Source of the DNA: Rhodanobacter sp.
GTDB lineage: Bacteria; Pseudomonadota; Gammaproteobacteria; Xanthomonadales; Rhodanobacteraceae
Length of the DNA stretch: 64,000 nucleotides
NCBI GenBank assembly: GCA_024711345.1
Contig: JANJTA010000035.1
Coordinates: 433,549-497,548, forward strand
Direction: 5' to 3'
In this document: in pieces, positions 1-10,242 of the stretch
Position numbering within the stretch: the first letter of the stretch is position 1
Layout of the letters: each line of letters starts with the position of its first letter
Notes under the pieces: model-generated
What the model was told of the DNA's origin: nothing
What the model saw: the letters and a program-made list of their open reading frames with translations, nothing else
Databases searched by the model: none
Made by a program: the position numbers and the translations under genes

Positions 1-1833
1 CTTGCCGACCGGCTGCACCTCGAAGTCCTGGATCGACAGCGGCGCCTCGCCGGCCACCTCGTAGACATGTTCGGTGAGCACGCGCAGGCCGAGGTTCTCC
101 AGCTGCGGCAGCACTTCGGACAGCGCGATGTCGCCGCCGGAGCGGTAGACCTTGAAGCGCAGCGTCTCGGGCGCCTTCGGCGGATGGTAGAACGACATCC
201 GCAGCGCGTTGTCGCCGGCCAGCTGCGAAAGCTGGTACACGTCCTCGGCGGCCACCGCCGGGCTGACGTCCTCGACGTAGCCGGCCGGCAGCGCGCGCGC
301 GTAGCGGTTGGCCAGCACCACGCCCTCGTGCTCGCCGCGCAGGCGCACCAGCGCGTCGCGCACCTCGTCGTGCCAGTTGCGCACGATGCTGGCCACGCCC
401 TGTTCCAGCGCGGCCAGGTCGTAGGACGGCTGGTCGCCGATCTTCGGCCGCAGCACGATGGTCAGCCGCGCCAGCGTGGCCTCGCCCATCTGCACCGAGG
501 AGTCGATCTGCTCGGCGTGCAGCGCCGCGCCAAGCAACGCCTCGATGCGCTCGCGCACCGAGGTGTTGAAGCGGTCGCGCGGCACGAACACCATGCTGGT
601 GAAGAAGCGGCCATAGCGGTCGCGGCGCATGAACAGCCGCGTGCGCGCGCGCTGGCGCAATTCGAGGATGCCCATCGCGGTGGCGAACAGCTCGTCCTCG
701 GTGCTCTGGAACAGTTCCTCGCGCGGCAACGTTTCCAGGATGTGGCGCAGCGACTTGCCGGAGTACGAATCGCGCTTGAGGCCCGAGCGCGCCAGCACCG
801 TTTCCACCTTGTGCCGCACCAGCGGCACGTCCTGCGGGCGGGCCATGTAGGCGTTGGAGGAGAACAGGCCGAGGAAGCGCTGCTCGGCCACCGCACGGCC
901 GTCGGCACCGAACTGCAGCACGCCGATGTAATCCATGTAGCCGGTGCGGTGCACGTGCGAGCGCGCGTTGGTCTTGGTCAGGATGATCGCGTCGATGGCG
1001 CCCGATTGCGGCAGCTCGCTGGCGGCCAGCGTGCGCAGCGAGCGCGGCGCCATCGAGCGTTCGTTGCTGCGCAGGATGCCCAGGCCGGACGACTCCACCG
1101 CGCGCAGCACGCGGTCGCCGTCGGCGTTGGCGACTTCGTATTCGCGGTAGCCCAGAAAGGTGAAGTTGTCGGCGGCGATCCAGCGCATGAACTCGCCGGC
1201 CTCCTGCACCGAGGCGGCGTCCAGCGGCAACTTGCGCTGCGGCAGCTCGTTGGCCACCGCCAGCGCCTTGTCGCGCATCGCCGACCAGTCGCCCACCGCG
1301 GCGCGCACGTCGTCCAGCGCGGCGGCCACCTGCCCTTCCAGCTGCGCCTGTTCGGCCGCATCGGCGACGCGATCGATCTCGAAATGCATCAGCGATTCGG
1401 CGCCGCCGGCGTCACCGCCCACGCCGAGCAGCTTGCCGGAAGCGTCGCGCGCCACCTTCAGCACCGGGTGGATCACCGCATGGATCTGCAGCTTCGCCGA
1501 GACGACCATGCTGACCGTATCGACCAGGAACGGCATGTCGTCGGTGACGATCTGCAGCAGGCTGCGGCCGGCATGCCCGTCCGGCGCACTGAGCACGCGC
1601 ACGCGGGCCTGGCCGCCGCGGCGCTGCTGCATGAACTCCAGCAGGCTGCCGACCAGCGCCGCCCACTGCACCGGTGTGTGCAGATGCGCGTCGCCGCCCC
1701 CGATGCGTGCAAAGAAAGCTTCGCAGAAAACCTGCGCCTCATTCAGGCGCTCGGGCGAAAAACCGCCCTTTTTCAGCTCGGCGAATACTACTGACGAAAG
1801 GGAGGGGTCGTTCGCTGCAGGGGTCGCATTCAT
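1..1833 (-). CDS. gdhB: NAD-specific glutamate dehydrogenase, large type (N-terminal 611 residues, cut by window edge)
   Basis: This is the amino-terminal part of the ~1600-residue NAD-dependent glutamate dehydrogenase, which deaminates glutamate to 2-oxoglutarate in the cytoplasm. The frame is open from the ATG at 1833 to base 1, where it ends exactly on a codon (AAG). The reading begins MNATPAANDPSLSSVVFAEL. Diagnostic stretches include LLQIVTDDMPFLVDTV and NFTFLGYREYEV in the first third, and RARTRLFMRRDRYGRFF followed by FVPRDRFNT, typical of the ACT-like regulatory N-terminal region of this family. The catalytic Rossmann domains lie beyond the left edge. The ATG at 1833 was chosen because the frame reads directly into family sequence; an ATG at 1838 is out of frame. 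No partner gene is visible. Confidence 0.93.
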   Translation of the reverse strand, partial: MNATPAANDPSLSSVVFAELKKGGFSPERLNEAQVFCEAFFARIGGGDAHLHTPVQWAALVGSLLEFMQQRRGGQARVRVLSAPDGHAGRSLLQIVTDDMPFLVDTVSMVVSAKLQIHAVIHPVLKVARDASGKLLGVGGDAGGAESLMHFEIDRVADAAEQAQLEGQVAAALDDVRAAVGDWSAMRDKALAVANELPQRKLPLDAASVQEAGEFMRWIAADNFTFLGYREYEVANADGDRVLRAVESSGLGILRSNERSMAPRSLRTLAASELPQSGAIDAIILTKTNARSHVHRTGYMDYIGVLQFGADGRAVAEQRFLGLFSSNAYMARPQDVPLVRHKVETVLARSGLKRDSYSGKSLRHILETLPREELFQSTEDELFATAMGILELRQRARTRLFMRRDRYGRFFTSMVFVPRDRFNTSVRERIEALLGAALHAEQIDSSVQMGEATLARLTIVLRPKIGDQPSYDLAALEQGVASIVRNWHDEVRDALVRLRGEHEGVVLANRYARALPAGYVEDVSPAVAAEDVYQLSQLAGDNALRMSFYHPPKAPETLRFKVYRSGGDIALSEVLPQLENLGLRVLTEHVYEVAGEAPLSIQDFEVQPVGK

Positions 1834-2348
1834 GGCATCTTCTGTGTGATGGAGACGATGATGGGTGGGGCAGGTATAAAGCCTTGGAAGGATACGCCGC
1901 GCGGCAAGGCGAATCCAGCCGCGCAGCCCGTTGCGACCATGCACGCGCGCATGGTTTCGGGCCCGGCCGCGAAGGATGTCCGCGCTGCCGCGAAGTGCGC
2001 CGCGATCATCGTCGCGACGCGACCGACCGCGTTGCCCGGCAAGCCCATGCGACCTTTCCGGCCGCAGCTACCCGACCCGTTCGCGGCAGCGCATGTCCAG
2101 ATCGCCGTGCCTGTTGTCAATGGCTGGATTCGCGGCCTCCATAAAATGTAAACTGGCCGGTATAGTCTGACGCCGCACCGCTTTGCGCAGCGCCTCGCGG
2201 AACAGCTGCCGGTTCGGGGCACGACCATCCCCATCGCGCCAACCTATGACACAGGACACGTCGAACGTATTGCGGTATTTCGTCCACGCGATCCGGCCCC
2301 GCGGCTGACATCACCCCCATCCCCGTTCCAACAAGTTCCGGAGTTTCC
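1834..2348. other. Intergenic region between divergent gdhB and RND pump operon
   Basis: About 515 bases separate the divergent gdhB and efflux genes. Short frames exist here on both strands, but their translations are Arg/Ala-rich and resemble nothing I recognise. The only structured element I can point to is the imperfect palindrome at 2149-2164. No convincing -35/-10 pair was found; TATAGT at 2161-2166 could act as a -10 but has no good -35 at normal spacing. Confidence 0.5.
2149..2164. promoter_or_regulatory. Candidate TetR-type operator (imperfect palindrome) upstream of RND pump
   Basis: TAAACTGGCCGGTATA is a 16-base imperfect palindrome; six of the eight base pairs are symmetric. It overlaps a possible -10 (TATAGT, 2161-2166) and lies about 185 bases upstream of the pump's first ATG. 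TetR-family repressors commonly control RND pumps through such sites, but no regulator gene is present here. The assignment is inference from shape and position only. Confidence 0.3.
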
Positions 2349-3536
2349 ATGAAGTCCTCGTCACTGAGCACACCCTTGCTGTGCCTGAGCCTGCTGGCGC
2401 TGGCCGCCTGCGGCAAAGGCAAGGAACAGGGACCGCCGCAAATGCCGCCGCCGGAAGTGGGTGTGGTCCAGGCGCAGGCGCAGACCTCGCCGCTGACGCG
2501 GGACCTGGTCGGCCGCCTCTCGCCCTACCGCAGCGCCGACGTGCGCGCCCGCGTAGCCGGCGTGCTGCTCAAGCGCGCGTACACCGAAGGCACCGACGTC
2601 AAGCAGGGGCAGTTGCTGTTCCAGATCGACCCGGCCCCGCTGAAGGCGGCGCTGAGCGCGGCCGAGGCGGCGCTGGCGCAGGCGCAGGCGACCGACACCA
2701 ACGCCAGGATCAATGCGCAGCGTGCGCGCGAGCTGGCGCCCAAGGGCTACATTTCCAAGTCCGACCTGGACAACGCGCTGGCCGCCGAGCGCACCGCGAC
2801 CGCCGCGGTGCAGGCAGCACGCGCCAACGTGCAGACCGCGCGCATCAACCTCGGCTACGCCAGCGTGACCTCGCCGATCGATGGTCGCGCCGGCCAGCAG
2901 CAGGTGACCGAGGGCGCCCTGGTCGGCAACGGCGAAGCCACCTTGCTCACCACCGTCGACCAGATCGACCCGCTCTACGTGAACTTCACCCTGAGCGTGG
3001 CCGACATGGAACAGATGCGCCGCGCGCAGAGCAGCGGCAACGTCACCCTGGCCGAACCAAACAAGGCCAGCGTGCGGATCGCCCTGCCCGACGGCAGCGC
3101 CTACGCCGAGACCGGCACGGTCGACTTCTCCTCCACCACGGTCGATCCGGCCACCGGCGCGGTGAACCTGCGCGCGCAGATCCCCAACCCGAAGCACAGC
3201 CTGTTGCCGGGCATGTACGTGACGCTGAAGGCGCAGCTTGGCCAGCAGCACAAGGTGTTCCTGCTGCCGCAGGCGGCGGTCCAGCGCGATACCGTGGGTG
3301 CCTACGTCTTCATCGTCGGCAAGGACGGCAAGGTCGCGCGCCGCTACGTCACCCTCGGTGCCGCCAGCGACGGCCACTGGGTCGTCACCGGCGGCATTGC
3401 CGCGGGCGACCAGGTGGTCGTGTCGGGCGTGCAGAACGTGAAGGAGGGTGCGCCGGCCAAGGCCTCGCCGTGGAAACCGCAGGCCGAAGGCAACCCCGGC
3501 CCTGCCGCAGCCGGCACGCCGGCGCGCGGCAAGTAA
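2349..3536 (+). CDS. RND efflux periplasmic adaptor (AcrA/MexA-type lipoprotein)
   Basis: This is the membrane-fusion subunit of a tripartite drug-efflux pump, linking the inner-membrane RND transporter to an outer-membrane channel. At 395 residues it has the family's usual length. A lipoprotein signal ends in LALAAC with Cys21 as the lipidation site. The order is then beta-barrel and lipoyl halves (PLTRDLVGRLSPYRSADVRA), a coiled-coil alpha-hairpin around residues 100-165, the second lipoyl half (GYASVTSPIDGRAG), and a C-terminal membrane-proximal domain (LPGMYVTLKAQLG ... VFLLPQAAVQRD). The transporter gene starts 12 bases downstream, so the two form an operon. No outer-membrane channel or regulator gene is adjacent. 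The substrate cannot be told from sequence. Confidence 0.95.
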   Translation: MKSSSLSTPLLCLSLLALAACGKGKEQGPPQMPPPEVGVVQAQAQTSPLTRDLVGRLSPYRSADVRARVAGVLLKRAYTEGTDVKQGQLLFQIDPAPLKAALSAAEAALAQAQATDTNARINAQRARELAPKGYISKSDLDNALAAERTATAAVQAARANVQTARINLGYASVTSPIDGRAGQQQVTEGALVGNGEATLLTTVDQIDPLYVNFTLSVADMEQMRRAQSSGNVTLAEPNKASVRIALPDGSAYAETGTVDFSSTTVDPATGAVNLRAQIPNPKHSLLPGMYVTLKAQLGQQHKVFLLPQAAVQRDTVGAYVFIVGKDGKVARRYVTLGAASDGHWVVTGGIAAGDQVVVSGVQNVKEGAPAKASPWKPQAEGNPGPAAAGTPARGK

Positions 3537-3548
3537 GGGAGAGCGGAC

Positions 3549-6500
3549 ATGCCGAGCTTCTTCATCGACCGCCCGATCTTCGCCTGGGTGGTGGCCATCC
3601 TGATCTCGCTGGGCGGCGTGCTGGCGATCCTCAACCTGGGCGTGGAGTCCTACCCCAACATCGCGCCGCCCTCGGTGACGGTGAGCGCCTCGTACCCCGG
3701 CGCCAGCGCCGAGACCACCGAAAAGGCGGTCACCCAGGTCATCGAGCAGCAGCTCACCGGCATCGACCACCTGCTGTACTTCAGCTCCTCCTCCAGCGCC
3801 AGCGGCCGCGCCAGCATCACGCTGACCTTCGAGAGCGGCACCGACCCCGACATCGCCCAGGTGCAGGTGCAGAACAAGGTGGCGCTGGCCACCCCGCGCC
3901 TGCCGAGCGAAGTGACCCAGCAGGGCGTGGTGGTGGCCAAGGCCAACGCCGGCTTCCTGATGGTGGTGGCGCTCAGGTCCGACAACCCGAACATCGACCG
4001 CGACCGCCTGGGCGACATCGTCGGCTCGCAGGTGCTTGACCAGATCGCGCGCGTGCCCGGCGTGGGCAGCACGCAGCAGTTCGGCTCCGAGTACGCCATG
4101 CGCATCTGGCTCAACCCGGACCAGCTGCACGGCTACGGCCTGTCGGCCACGCAGGTGCTGAACGCGATCCGCGCACAGAACGTGCAGTTCGCCGCCGGCT
4201 CGATCGGCGCCGACCCGGCGCTGCCGGGCCAGGGCTTCACCGCCACGGTATCGACGGAAGGGCGCTTCACCACGCCGGAGCAGTTCGCCGACATCATCCT
4301 GCGCGCGAATCCCGACGGCACCACGGTCAAGCTCGGCGACGTGGCCCGGATCGGCTTCGGCCCGGGCAGCTACGGCTTCAACACCACCGTCGACGGCAAG
4401 CCGATCGGCGCCTTCGCGATCCAGTTGCTGCCTGGCGCCAACGCGCTCAACGTGGCCACCGCGGTGCGCGGCAAGATGGACGAGCTGGCGCCCAGCTTCC
4501 CGCCCGGGGTGAGCTGGTTCAGCCCGTACGACAGCACCACCTTCGTGAAGATCTCCATCAGCGAGGTGGTGCACACGCTGGTCGAGGCGATCGTGCTGGT
4601 GTTCCTGGTGATGCTGCTGTTCCTGCAGAACATCCGCGCCACCATCATCCCGACACTGGTGATCCCGGTCGCGCTGCTGGGCACGTTCCTGGGCATGCTG
4701 GTGCTCGGCTTCACCATCAACCAGCTGACCCTGTTCGGCATGGTGCTGGCCATCGGTATCGTGGTCGACGACGCGATCGTGGTGATCGAGAACGTCGAGC
4801 GCATCATGACCGAGGAGAACCTCTCGCCGAAGGAGGCCACGCGCAAGGCGATGGGCCAGATCACCGGCGCCGTGGTGGCGATTACGGTAGTGTTGACTGC
4901 GGTGTTCGTGCCCTCCGCGCTGCAGCCGGGCGCCTCGGGCATCATCTACAAGCAGTTCGCGCTGACCATCGCCGTGTCGATGGCGTTTTCGGCCTTCCTG
5001 GCGTTGTCCTTCACCCCGGCGCTGTGCGCGAGTTTCCTGCAGCCGGAGCACCACAAGAAGAAGAACGTCGTCTTCCGCAAGTTCAACCAGTTCTTCGAGT
5101 GGACCACGCACACCTACACCCGCCACGTCGGCGGCGCGGTGCGGCATGCGCCGCGCTGGATGTTCGTGTTCGTGCTGATCGCGCTGCTGGGCGCCTTCCT
5201 GTACACCCGCCTGCCCGGCAGCTTCCTGCCCGAGGAGGACCAGGGCTACGCGATGTCGGTCATCCAGCTGCCGCCGGGCTCCACCAAGCAGCGCACCGAA
5301 GAGGTGATGGGCCAGATGCTGAAGATCCTCAAGAAGGATCCGGCGGTCGATACCGTGCTGCAGGTGACCGGCTTCAGCTTCATCGGCGCCGGCGAGAACG
5401 CGGGCATGGCCTTCATCAAGCTCAAGGACTGGTCCGAGCGCGAGGGCACTGCGGCGGACTTCATCCAGCGCGCGAACATGGCGCTGTTCCAGATCCACGA
5501 CGCGCGCATCTTCGTGGTGAACATCCCCACCGTGCAGGGCCTGGGCCAGTTCGGCGGCTTCGACATGTACCTGCAGGACCGCGGCGGCGCCGGGCGCGAG
5601 GCGCTGACGCAGGCGCGCAACACGCTGCTCGGCAAGGCCAGCCAGGACCCGCTGCTGACCGGCGTGCGGCCCAACGCGCTGGAGGATGCGCCACAGTTGC
5701 GGCTGGACGTGGACCGCGTGCAGGCGCAGTCGATGGGCTTGTCGGTGGGCGACATCTACAACGCGGTCGGCCTGATGCTGGCGCCGGTGTACGTCAACGA
5801 CTTCACCTACGGCGGCCGCGTCAAGCGGGTGATCATGCAGGCCGACTCGCCTTACCGCATGAGCCCCGATGCGTTGCAGCACTTCTTCACGCCCAGCACG
5901 CAGACCACCGCCGCCGGCACGCCGGCGATGATCCCGCTGTCCAACGTGGTGCATGCAAACTGGCAGCTGGGCTCGCCCTCGCTGACCCGCTACAACGGCT
6001 ACGCGGCGGTGGAGATCGTCGGCTCGCCGGCGCCGGGCCATGCCTCGGGCGAGGCAATGGCCCAGATGGAGAAGATCGTTAGCAACGACCTGCCGCAGGG
6101 CTACGGCTTCGACTGGACCGGCCAGTCCTACCAGGAGATCCTCTCCGGCAACGCCGCCACGCTGCTGATGGTGCTGTCGATCGTGATCGTGTTCCTGGCG
6201 CTGGCGGCGCTGTACGAGAGCTGGTCGATTCCGGTGTCGGTGCTGCTGGTGCTGCCGCTGGGCCTGCTCGGCGCGGTGGTGTTCACCTTGCTGCGCGGGC
6301 TGCCCAACGACATCTATTTCAAGATCGGCCTGATCACGGTGATCGGCCTGGCGGCGAAGAATGCGATCCTGATCGTGGAGTTCGCGGTGGAACAGCAGGC
6401 GCATGGCCGCACCTTGCGTGAAGGCGTGATCGAAGCAGCCCGCCTGCGCCTGCGCCCGATCCTGATGACCTCGCTGGCATTCATCCTGGGCGTGTTCCCG

Positions 6501-6716
6501 CTGTTCGTCTCCTCCGGCGCCGGCGCCAACGCGCGCCATGCGATCGGCACCGGCGTGATCGGCGGCATGCTGTTCGCCACCTTCCTCGGCGTGCTGCTGA
6601 TTCCGGTGTTCTACGTGGTGGTGCGCCGCCTGCTGGGCGACAAGCTGGACGGCCACGAGCATCCGGGCATCCACGGCCCGCACACGTTCGACTCCGATCC
6701 GCGGCGCGGAACCTGA
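3549..6716 (+). CDS. RND multidrug efflux transporter, HAE1 family (AcrB/MexB-type)
   Basis: This is the inner-membrane proton-driven pump subunit, 1055 residues, the usual length. It starts MPSFFIDRPIFAWVVAILI, the standard first transmembrane segment. The large periplasmic porter loops follow, then the TM4 motif GIVVDDAIVVIENVER with the paired aspartates of the proton relay, then GSFLPEEDQGY at the start of the second half. The C-terminal membrane block (GLAAKNAILIVEFA, LRPILMTSLAFILG) is complete. Twelve transmembrane segments are expected. A GGAGAG-like ribosome site lies in the 12-base gap after the adaptor gene. A strong hairpin terminator follows at 6732-6763. Hydrophobic/amphiphilic drug efflux is the likely role; the exact substrate is unknown. 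Confidence 0.96.
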   Translation: MPSFFIDRPIFAWVVAILISLGGVLAILNLGVESYPNIAPPSVTVSASYPGASAETTEKAVTQVIEQQLTGIDHLLYFSSSSSASGRASITLTFESGTDPDIAQVQVQNKVALATPRLPSEVTQQGVVVAKANAGFLMVVALRSDNPNIDRDRLGDIVGSQVLDQIARVPGVGSTQQFGSEYAMRIWLNPDQLHGYGLSATQVLNAIRAQNVQFAAGSIGADPALPGQGFTATVSTEGRFTTPEQFADIILRANPDGTTVKLGDVARIGFGPGSYGFNTTVDGKPIGAFAIQLLPGANALNVATAVRGKMDELAPSFPPGVSWFSPYDSTTFVKISISEVVHTLVEAIVLVFLVMLLFLQNIRATIIPTLVIPVALLGTFLGMLVLGFTINQLTLFGMVLAIGIVVDDAIVVIENVERIMTEENLSPKEATRKAMGQITGAVVAITVVLTAVFVPSALQPGASGIIYKQFALTIAVSMAFSAFLALSFTPALCASFLQPEHHKKKNVVFRKFNQFFEWTTHTYTRHVGGAVRHAPRWMFVFVLIALLGAFLYTRLPGSFLPEEDQGYAMSVIQLPPGSTKQRTEEVMGQMLKILKKDPAVDTVLQVTGFSFIGAGENAGMAFIKLKDWSEREGTAADFIQRANMALFQIHDARIFVVNIPTVQGLGQFGGFDMYLQDRGGAGREALTQARNTLLGKASQDPLLTGVRPNALEDAPQLRLDVDRVQAQSMGLSVGDIYNAVGLMLAPVYVNDFTYGGRVKRVIMQADSPYRMSPDALQHFFTPSTQTTAAGTPAMIPLSNVVHANWQLGSPSLTRYNGYAAVEIVGSPAPGHASGEAMAQMEKIVSNDLPQGYGFDWTGQSYQEILSGNAATLLMVLSIVIVFLALAALYESWSIPVSVLLVLPLGLLGAVVFTLLRGLPNDIYFKIGLITVIGLAAKNAILIVEFAVEQQAHGRTLREGVIEAARLRLRPILMTSLAFILGVFPLFVSSGAGANARHAIGTGVIGGMLFATFLGVLLIPVFYVVVRRLLGDKLDGHEHPGIHGPHTFDSDPRRGT

Positions 6717-6731
6717 TCCATCACGGACATG

Positions 6732-6763
6732 AAAAAAGCCCGGCAGCGATGCCGGGCTTTTTT
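6732..6763. terminator. Bidirectional intrinsic terminator
   Basis: A perfect 13-base-pair stem (6732-6744 with 6751-6763) encloses the loop AGCGAT. It has an A-run on the left and a T-run on the right, so it can terminate the RND operon on the plus strand and the convergent acyl-CoA dehydrogenase transcript on the minus strand. Confidence 0.9.
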
Positions 6764-6791
6764 CATGTTCACGCCACTGCCCATAGCTTTG

Positions 6792-6884
6792 GTAGGAGCC
6801 CGCTCGCGGGCGATGCTCTTGCCTTTGCGAATCCCGAATCCCGAATCCCGGTTCCAAAGGCATCGCCCGCGAGCGGGCTCCTGC
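6792..6884. repeat. REP/BIME-like inverted repeat pair, copy 1
   Basis: Two 25-base arms (6792-6816 and 6860-6884) are inverted copies of each other, differing at one position. Each arm contains the inner palindrome GCCCGCTCGCGGGC. The spacer holds a short direct repeat (GAATCCC, three times). The same arm pair recurs at 38938, 39575 and 51291. Here it lies between the two convergent genes, beyond their shared terminator. Confidence 0.9.
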
Positions 6885-6895
6885 CGGCGGTGGCC

Positions 6896-8056
<1,161 letters not shown>

Positions 8057-8127
8057 GGGCGGGCTCCTAAAGACAATCGAGCCGCCAATTTTAGCGGGAA
8101 ATGGCCGACTGACCCGGCGGCGCGCGC

Positions 8128-8156
8128 TTGACGCGTGGCAAGGCGCGGCCTAGCCT
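8128..8156 (+). promoter_or_regulatory. Candidate sigma-70 promoter of the SahR-type regulator/metH operon
   Basis: TTGACG (8128-8133) and TAGCCT (8151-8156) are separated by 17 bases. The -10 is weak, matching the consensus at three of six positions. The predicted start near 8163 would place the palindrome at 8166-8179 directly over the first transcribed bases, a standard repressing position. Confidence 0.45.
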
Positions 8157-8165
8157 GTACATCTT

Positions 8166-8179
8166 TGTATCGCGATACA
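8166..8179. promoter_or_regulatory. Perfect palindrome, probable operator of the adjacent ArsR/SahR-type regulator
   Basis: TGTATCGCGATACA is a perfect 14-base palindrome lying 9 bases before the ATG of the regulator gene and just downstream of the proposed promoter. ArsR-family dimers bind such dyads, and SahR proteins are known to repress SAM-cycle genes and release DNA on binding S-adenosylhomocysteine. I did not find the same core elsewhere in the window. The operator assignment is inference from symmetry and position. Confidence 0.6.
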
Positions 8180-8188
8180 GGGATACCG

Positions 8189-9118
8189 ATGGATCTGGCC
8201 ACCGCTTCCAGCGTGCTGCGCCTGCTGGCCGACCCCACCCGTGTGCGCCTGCTGGCCCTGCTCGAACACGAGGAACTCACCGTGGCCGAACTGGCTGCGG
8301 TATTGCACCTGGCGCAGCCACGCGTGTCCACCCACCTGGCCAAGCTGAAGGAGGCCGGCCTGGTGCGCGACCGTCGCGCCGGCGTCTCCGCCTACTACCG
8401 CGCCAACAACGAGGGCGATGAGGCCCAATACGGGCTGCTGGCCTCGCTGCGCGCCAGCATCGACGACGCCCTGCTGCGCGAGGACTCGGCGCGCCTGCCC
8501 GGCGTGCTGGCCAACCGCGCCCGCGAGGAAGGCTGGGCCGACACCGTGGCCGGCGACATGGAGCGCCACTACTCCCCCGGTCGCACCTGGGAGACCCTGG
8601 CCCGGGCGCTGCTGCAGCTGCTGGAAACCGGCGACGTGCTCGACATCGCCTCCGGCGACGGCATCACCGCCGAGTTGCTGGCGCCGCACGCGCACTCCAT
8701 CGTCTGCGTGGATTCCAGCGAACGCGTAGTCGAGGCCGCGGCGAAGCGGCTGAAGGCGTTCGCCAATGTGCGCGTGGTGCGCGGCGACATGCATGCGCTC
8801 GAGCTGGGCCAGCAGCGCTTCGACCTGGTGCTGATGCTGCACGCGCTGACCTACGCCGAGCATCCGGCCAAGGCCGTGGCCGAGGCCGCGCGCCTGCTGC
8901 GCCCCGGTGGCCGCCTGCTCGCGGTGACCCTGGGCCAGCACGACCACCGCGCCGCGGTGGCGCCATTCGACCACCGCAATCTCGGCTTTCGCATCGAGCA
9001 GCTCGAAGGCTACGCGCGCGCCGCCGGGCTCGACGTGCTGAGCGGCAACCGGCTCAGCCGCGAACGCAAGGCGCCGCATTTCGAAGTGATCAGCCTGCTG
9101 GCGCGCAAACGCGCCTGA
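8189..9118 (+). CDS. sahR: ArsR-family regulator fused to SAM-dependent methyltransferase domain (SahR-type)
   Basis: The protein is a 309-residue two-domain regulator. Residues ~1-95 are an ArsR-type winged helix (ASSVLRLLADPTRVRLLALL, ELAAVLHLAQPRVSTHLAKL, AGLVRDRRAGVSAYYRA). Residues ~135-305 are a class I methyltransferase fold with motif I DIASGDGITAELL and the acidic motif II VCVDSSERVVEAA. It has none of the cysteine metal-site pattern of metal-sensing ArsR proteins. This architecture beside metH fits SahR, which senses S-adenosylhomocysteine to control methionine recycling. The start at 8189 gives MDLATASSVL; an in-frame ATG at 8135 would run through the palindrome and is unlikely. 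metH starts 51 bases downstream on the same strand, so co-transcription is expected. The symbol is by analogy, not tested orthology. Confidence 0.82.
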   Translation: MDLATASSVLRLLADPTRVRLLALLEHEELTVAELAAVLHLAQPRVSTHLAKLKEAGLVRDRRAGVSAYYRANNEGDEAQYGLLASLRASIDDALLREDSARLPGVLANRAREEGWADTVAGDMERHYSPGRTWETLARALLQLLETGDVLDIASGDGITAELLAPHAHSIVCVDSSERVVEAAAKRLKAFANVRVVRGDMHALELGQQRFDLVLMLHALTYAEHPAKAVAEAARLLRPGGRLLAVTLGQHDHRAAVAPFDHRNLGFRIEQLEGYARAAGLDVLSGNRLSRERKAPHFEVISLLARKRA

Positions 9119-9169
9119 ACGCCGCAGCGCCGCCCGACACCGTAGCACCGCTCAACCAAAGGAAGTTCG

Positions 9170-10242
9170 ATGAGTACCCTGCCCTGGCTCCACCCCGATC
9201 GCGTCGCCGCCCTGGAGCAGGCGCTGCGCCAGCGCATCCTGATCCTCGATGGCGCCATGGGCACCATGCTGCAGGCACACGGGCTGGACGAAAGCGGCTT
9301 CCGCGGCGAGCGCTTCGAGCACGGCCACGACGGCCACGCGCACGAGCATGCCGGTGCCTGCGACCTGAAAGGCAACAACGACCTGCTCACCCTGACTCGC
9401 CCGGAAATCATCCGCGGCGTGCACGACGCCTACCTCGAAGCCGGCGCGGACCTGATCGAGACCAATACCTTCAACTCCACCCGGATCAGCCAGGCCGACT
9501 ACAAGCTGCAGCACCTGGCCCATGAGTTGAATCTGGAAGGCGCGAAGCTGGCCCGCGCCGCCTGCGACGCGATGACGGCGAAGACGCCGGAGCAGCCGCG
9601 CTTCGTGATCGGCGTGCTCGGCCCGACCAGCCGCACGGCCTCGCTGTCGCCGAACGTCAACGATCCCGGCTTCCGCAACGTCAGCTTCGAGGAGCTGGCG
9701 GCGAACTACACCGAAGCCGCCAGCGGCCTGATCGACGGCGGCGCCGACGTCATCATGGTCGAGACGATCTTCGACACCCTGAACGCGAAGGCTGCGCTGT
9801 TCGCGCTCTCCGAACTGTTCCATCAGCGCGGCGCACAGGTGCCGGTGATGATCTCCGGCACCATCACCGACCGCTCCGGCCGCACCCTGTCCGGCCAGAC
9901 CGCCGAGGCGTTCTACTACTCGGTGCGCCACGCGCGGCCGCTGTCGGTGGGCTTCAACTGCGCACTCGGCGCCGAGGACCTGCGACCGCACATCCAGACC
10001 CTGGCGACCCTGGCCGAGAGCTACGTCAGCACCCATCCGAACGCCGGCCTGCCGAACGCGTTTGCCGAGTACGACGAGACGCCCGAGCACATGGCCGGGG
10101 TGATCGCCGGCTTCGCCCGCGACGGCCTGCTCAACCTGGTCGGCGGCTGCTGTGGCACCACCCCGGCGCACATCCGGGCGATCGCCGAGGCGGTGCGCGA
10201 CGTCGCGCCGCGGCCGCTGCCTGGCGCCGTGCGGGAGGCCGC

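Noticed and set aside
1830..2234. Possible small genes in the gdhB/efflux intergenic region on both strands
   Set aside because: No ribosome sites, no recognisable motif and compositions like random GC-rich sequence; left as intergenic.
8135..8188. Upstream in-frame ATG for the SahR-type regulator
   Set aside because: The added 18 residues would be encoded by the promoter/palindrome region and are not family-like.
9119..9169. SAM or SAH riboswitch upstream of metH
   Set aside because: Only 51 bases separate the regulator gene from metH and contain no structured aptamer; control more likely acts through the SahR-type protein.
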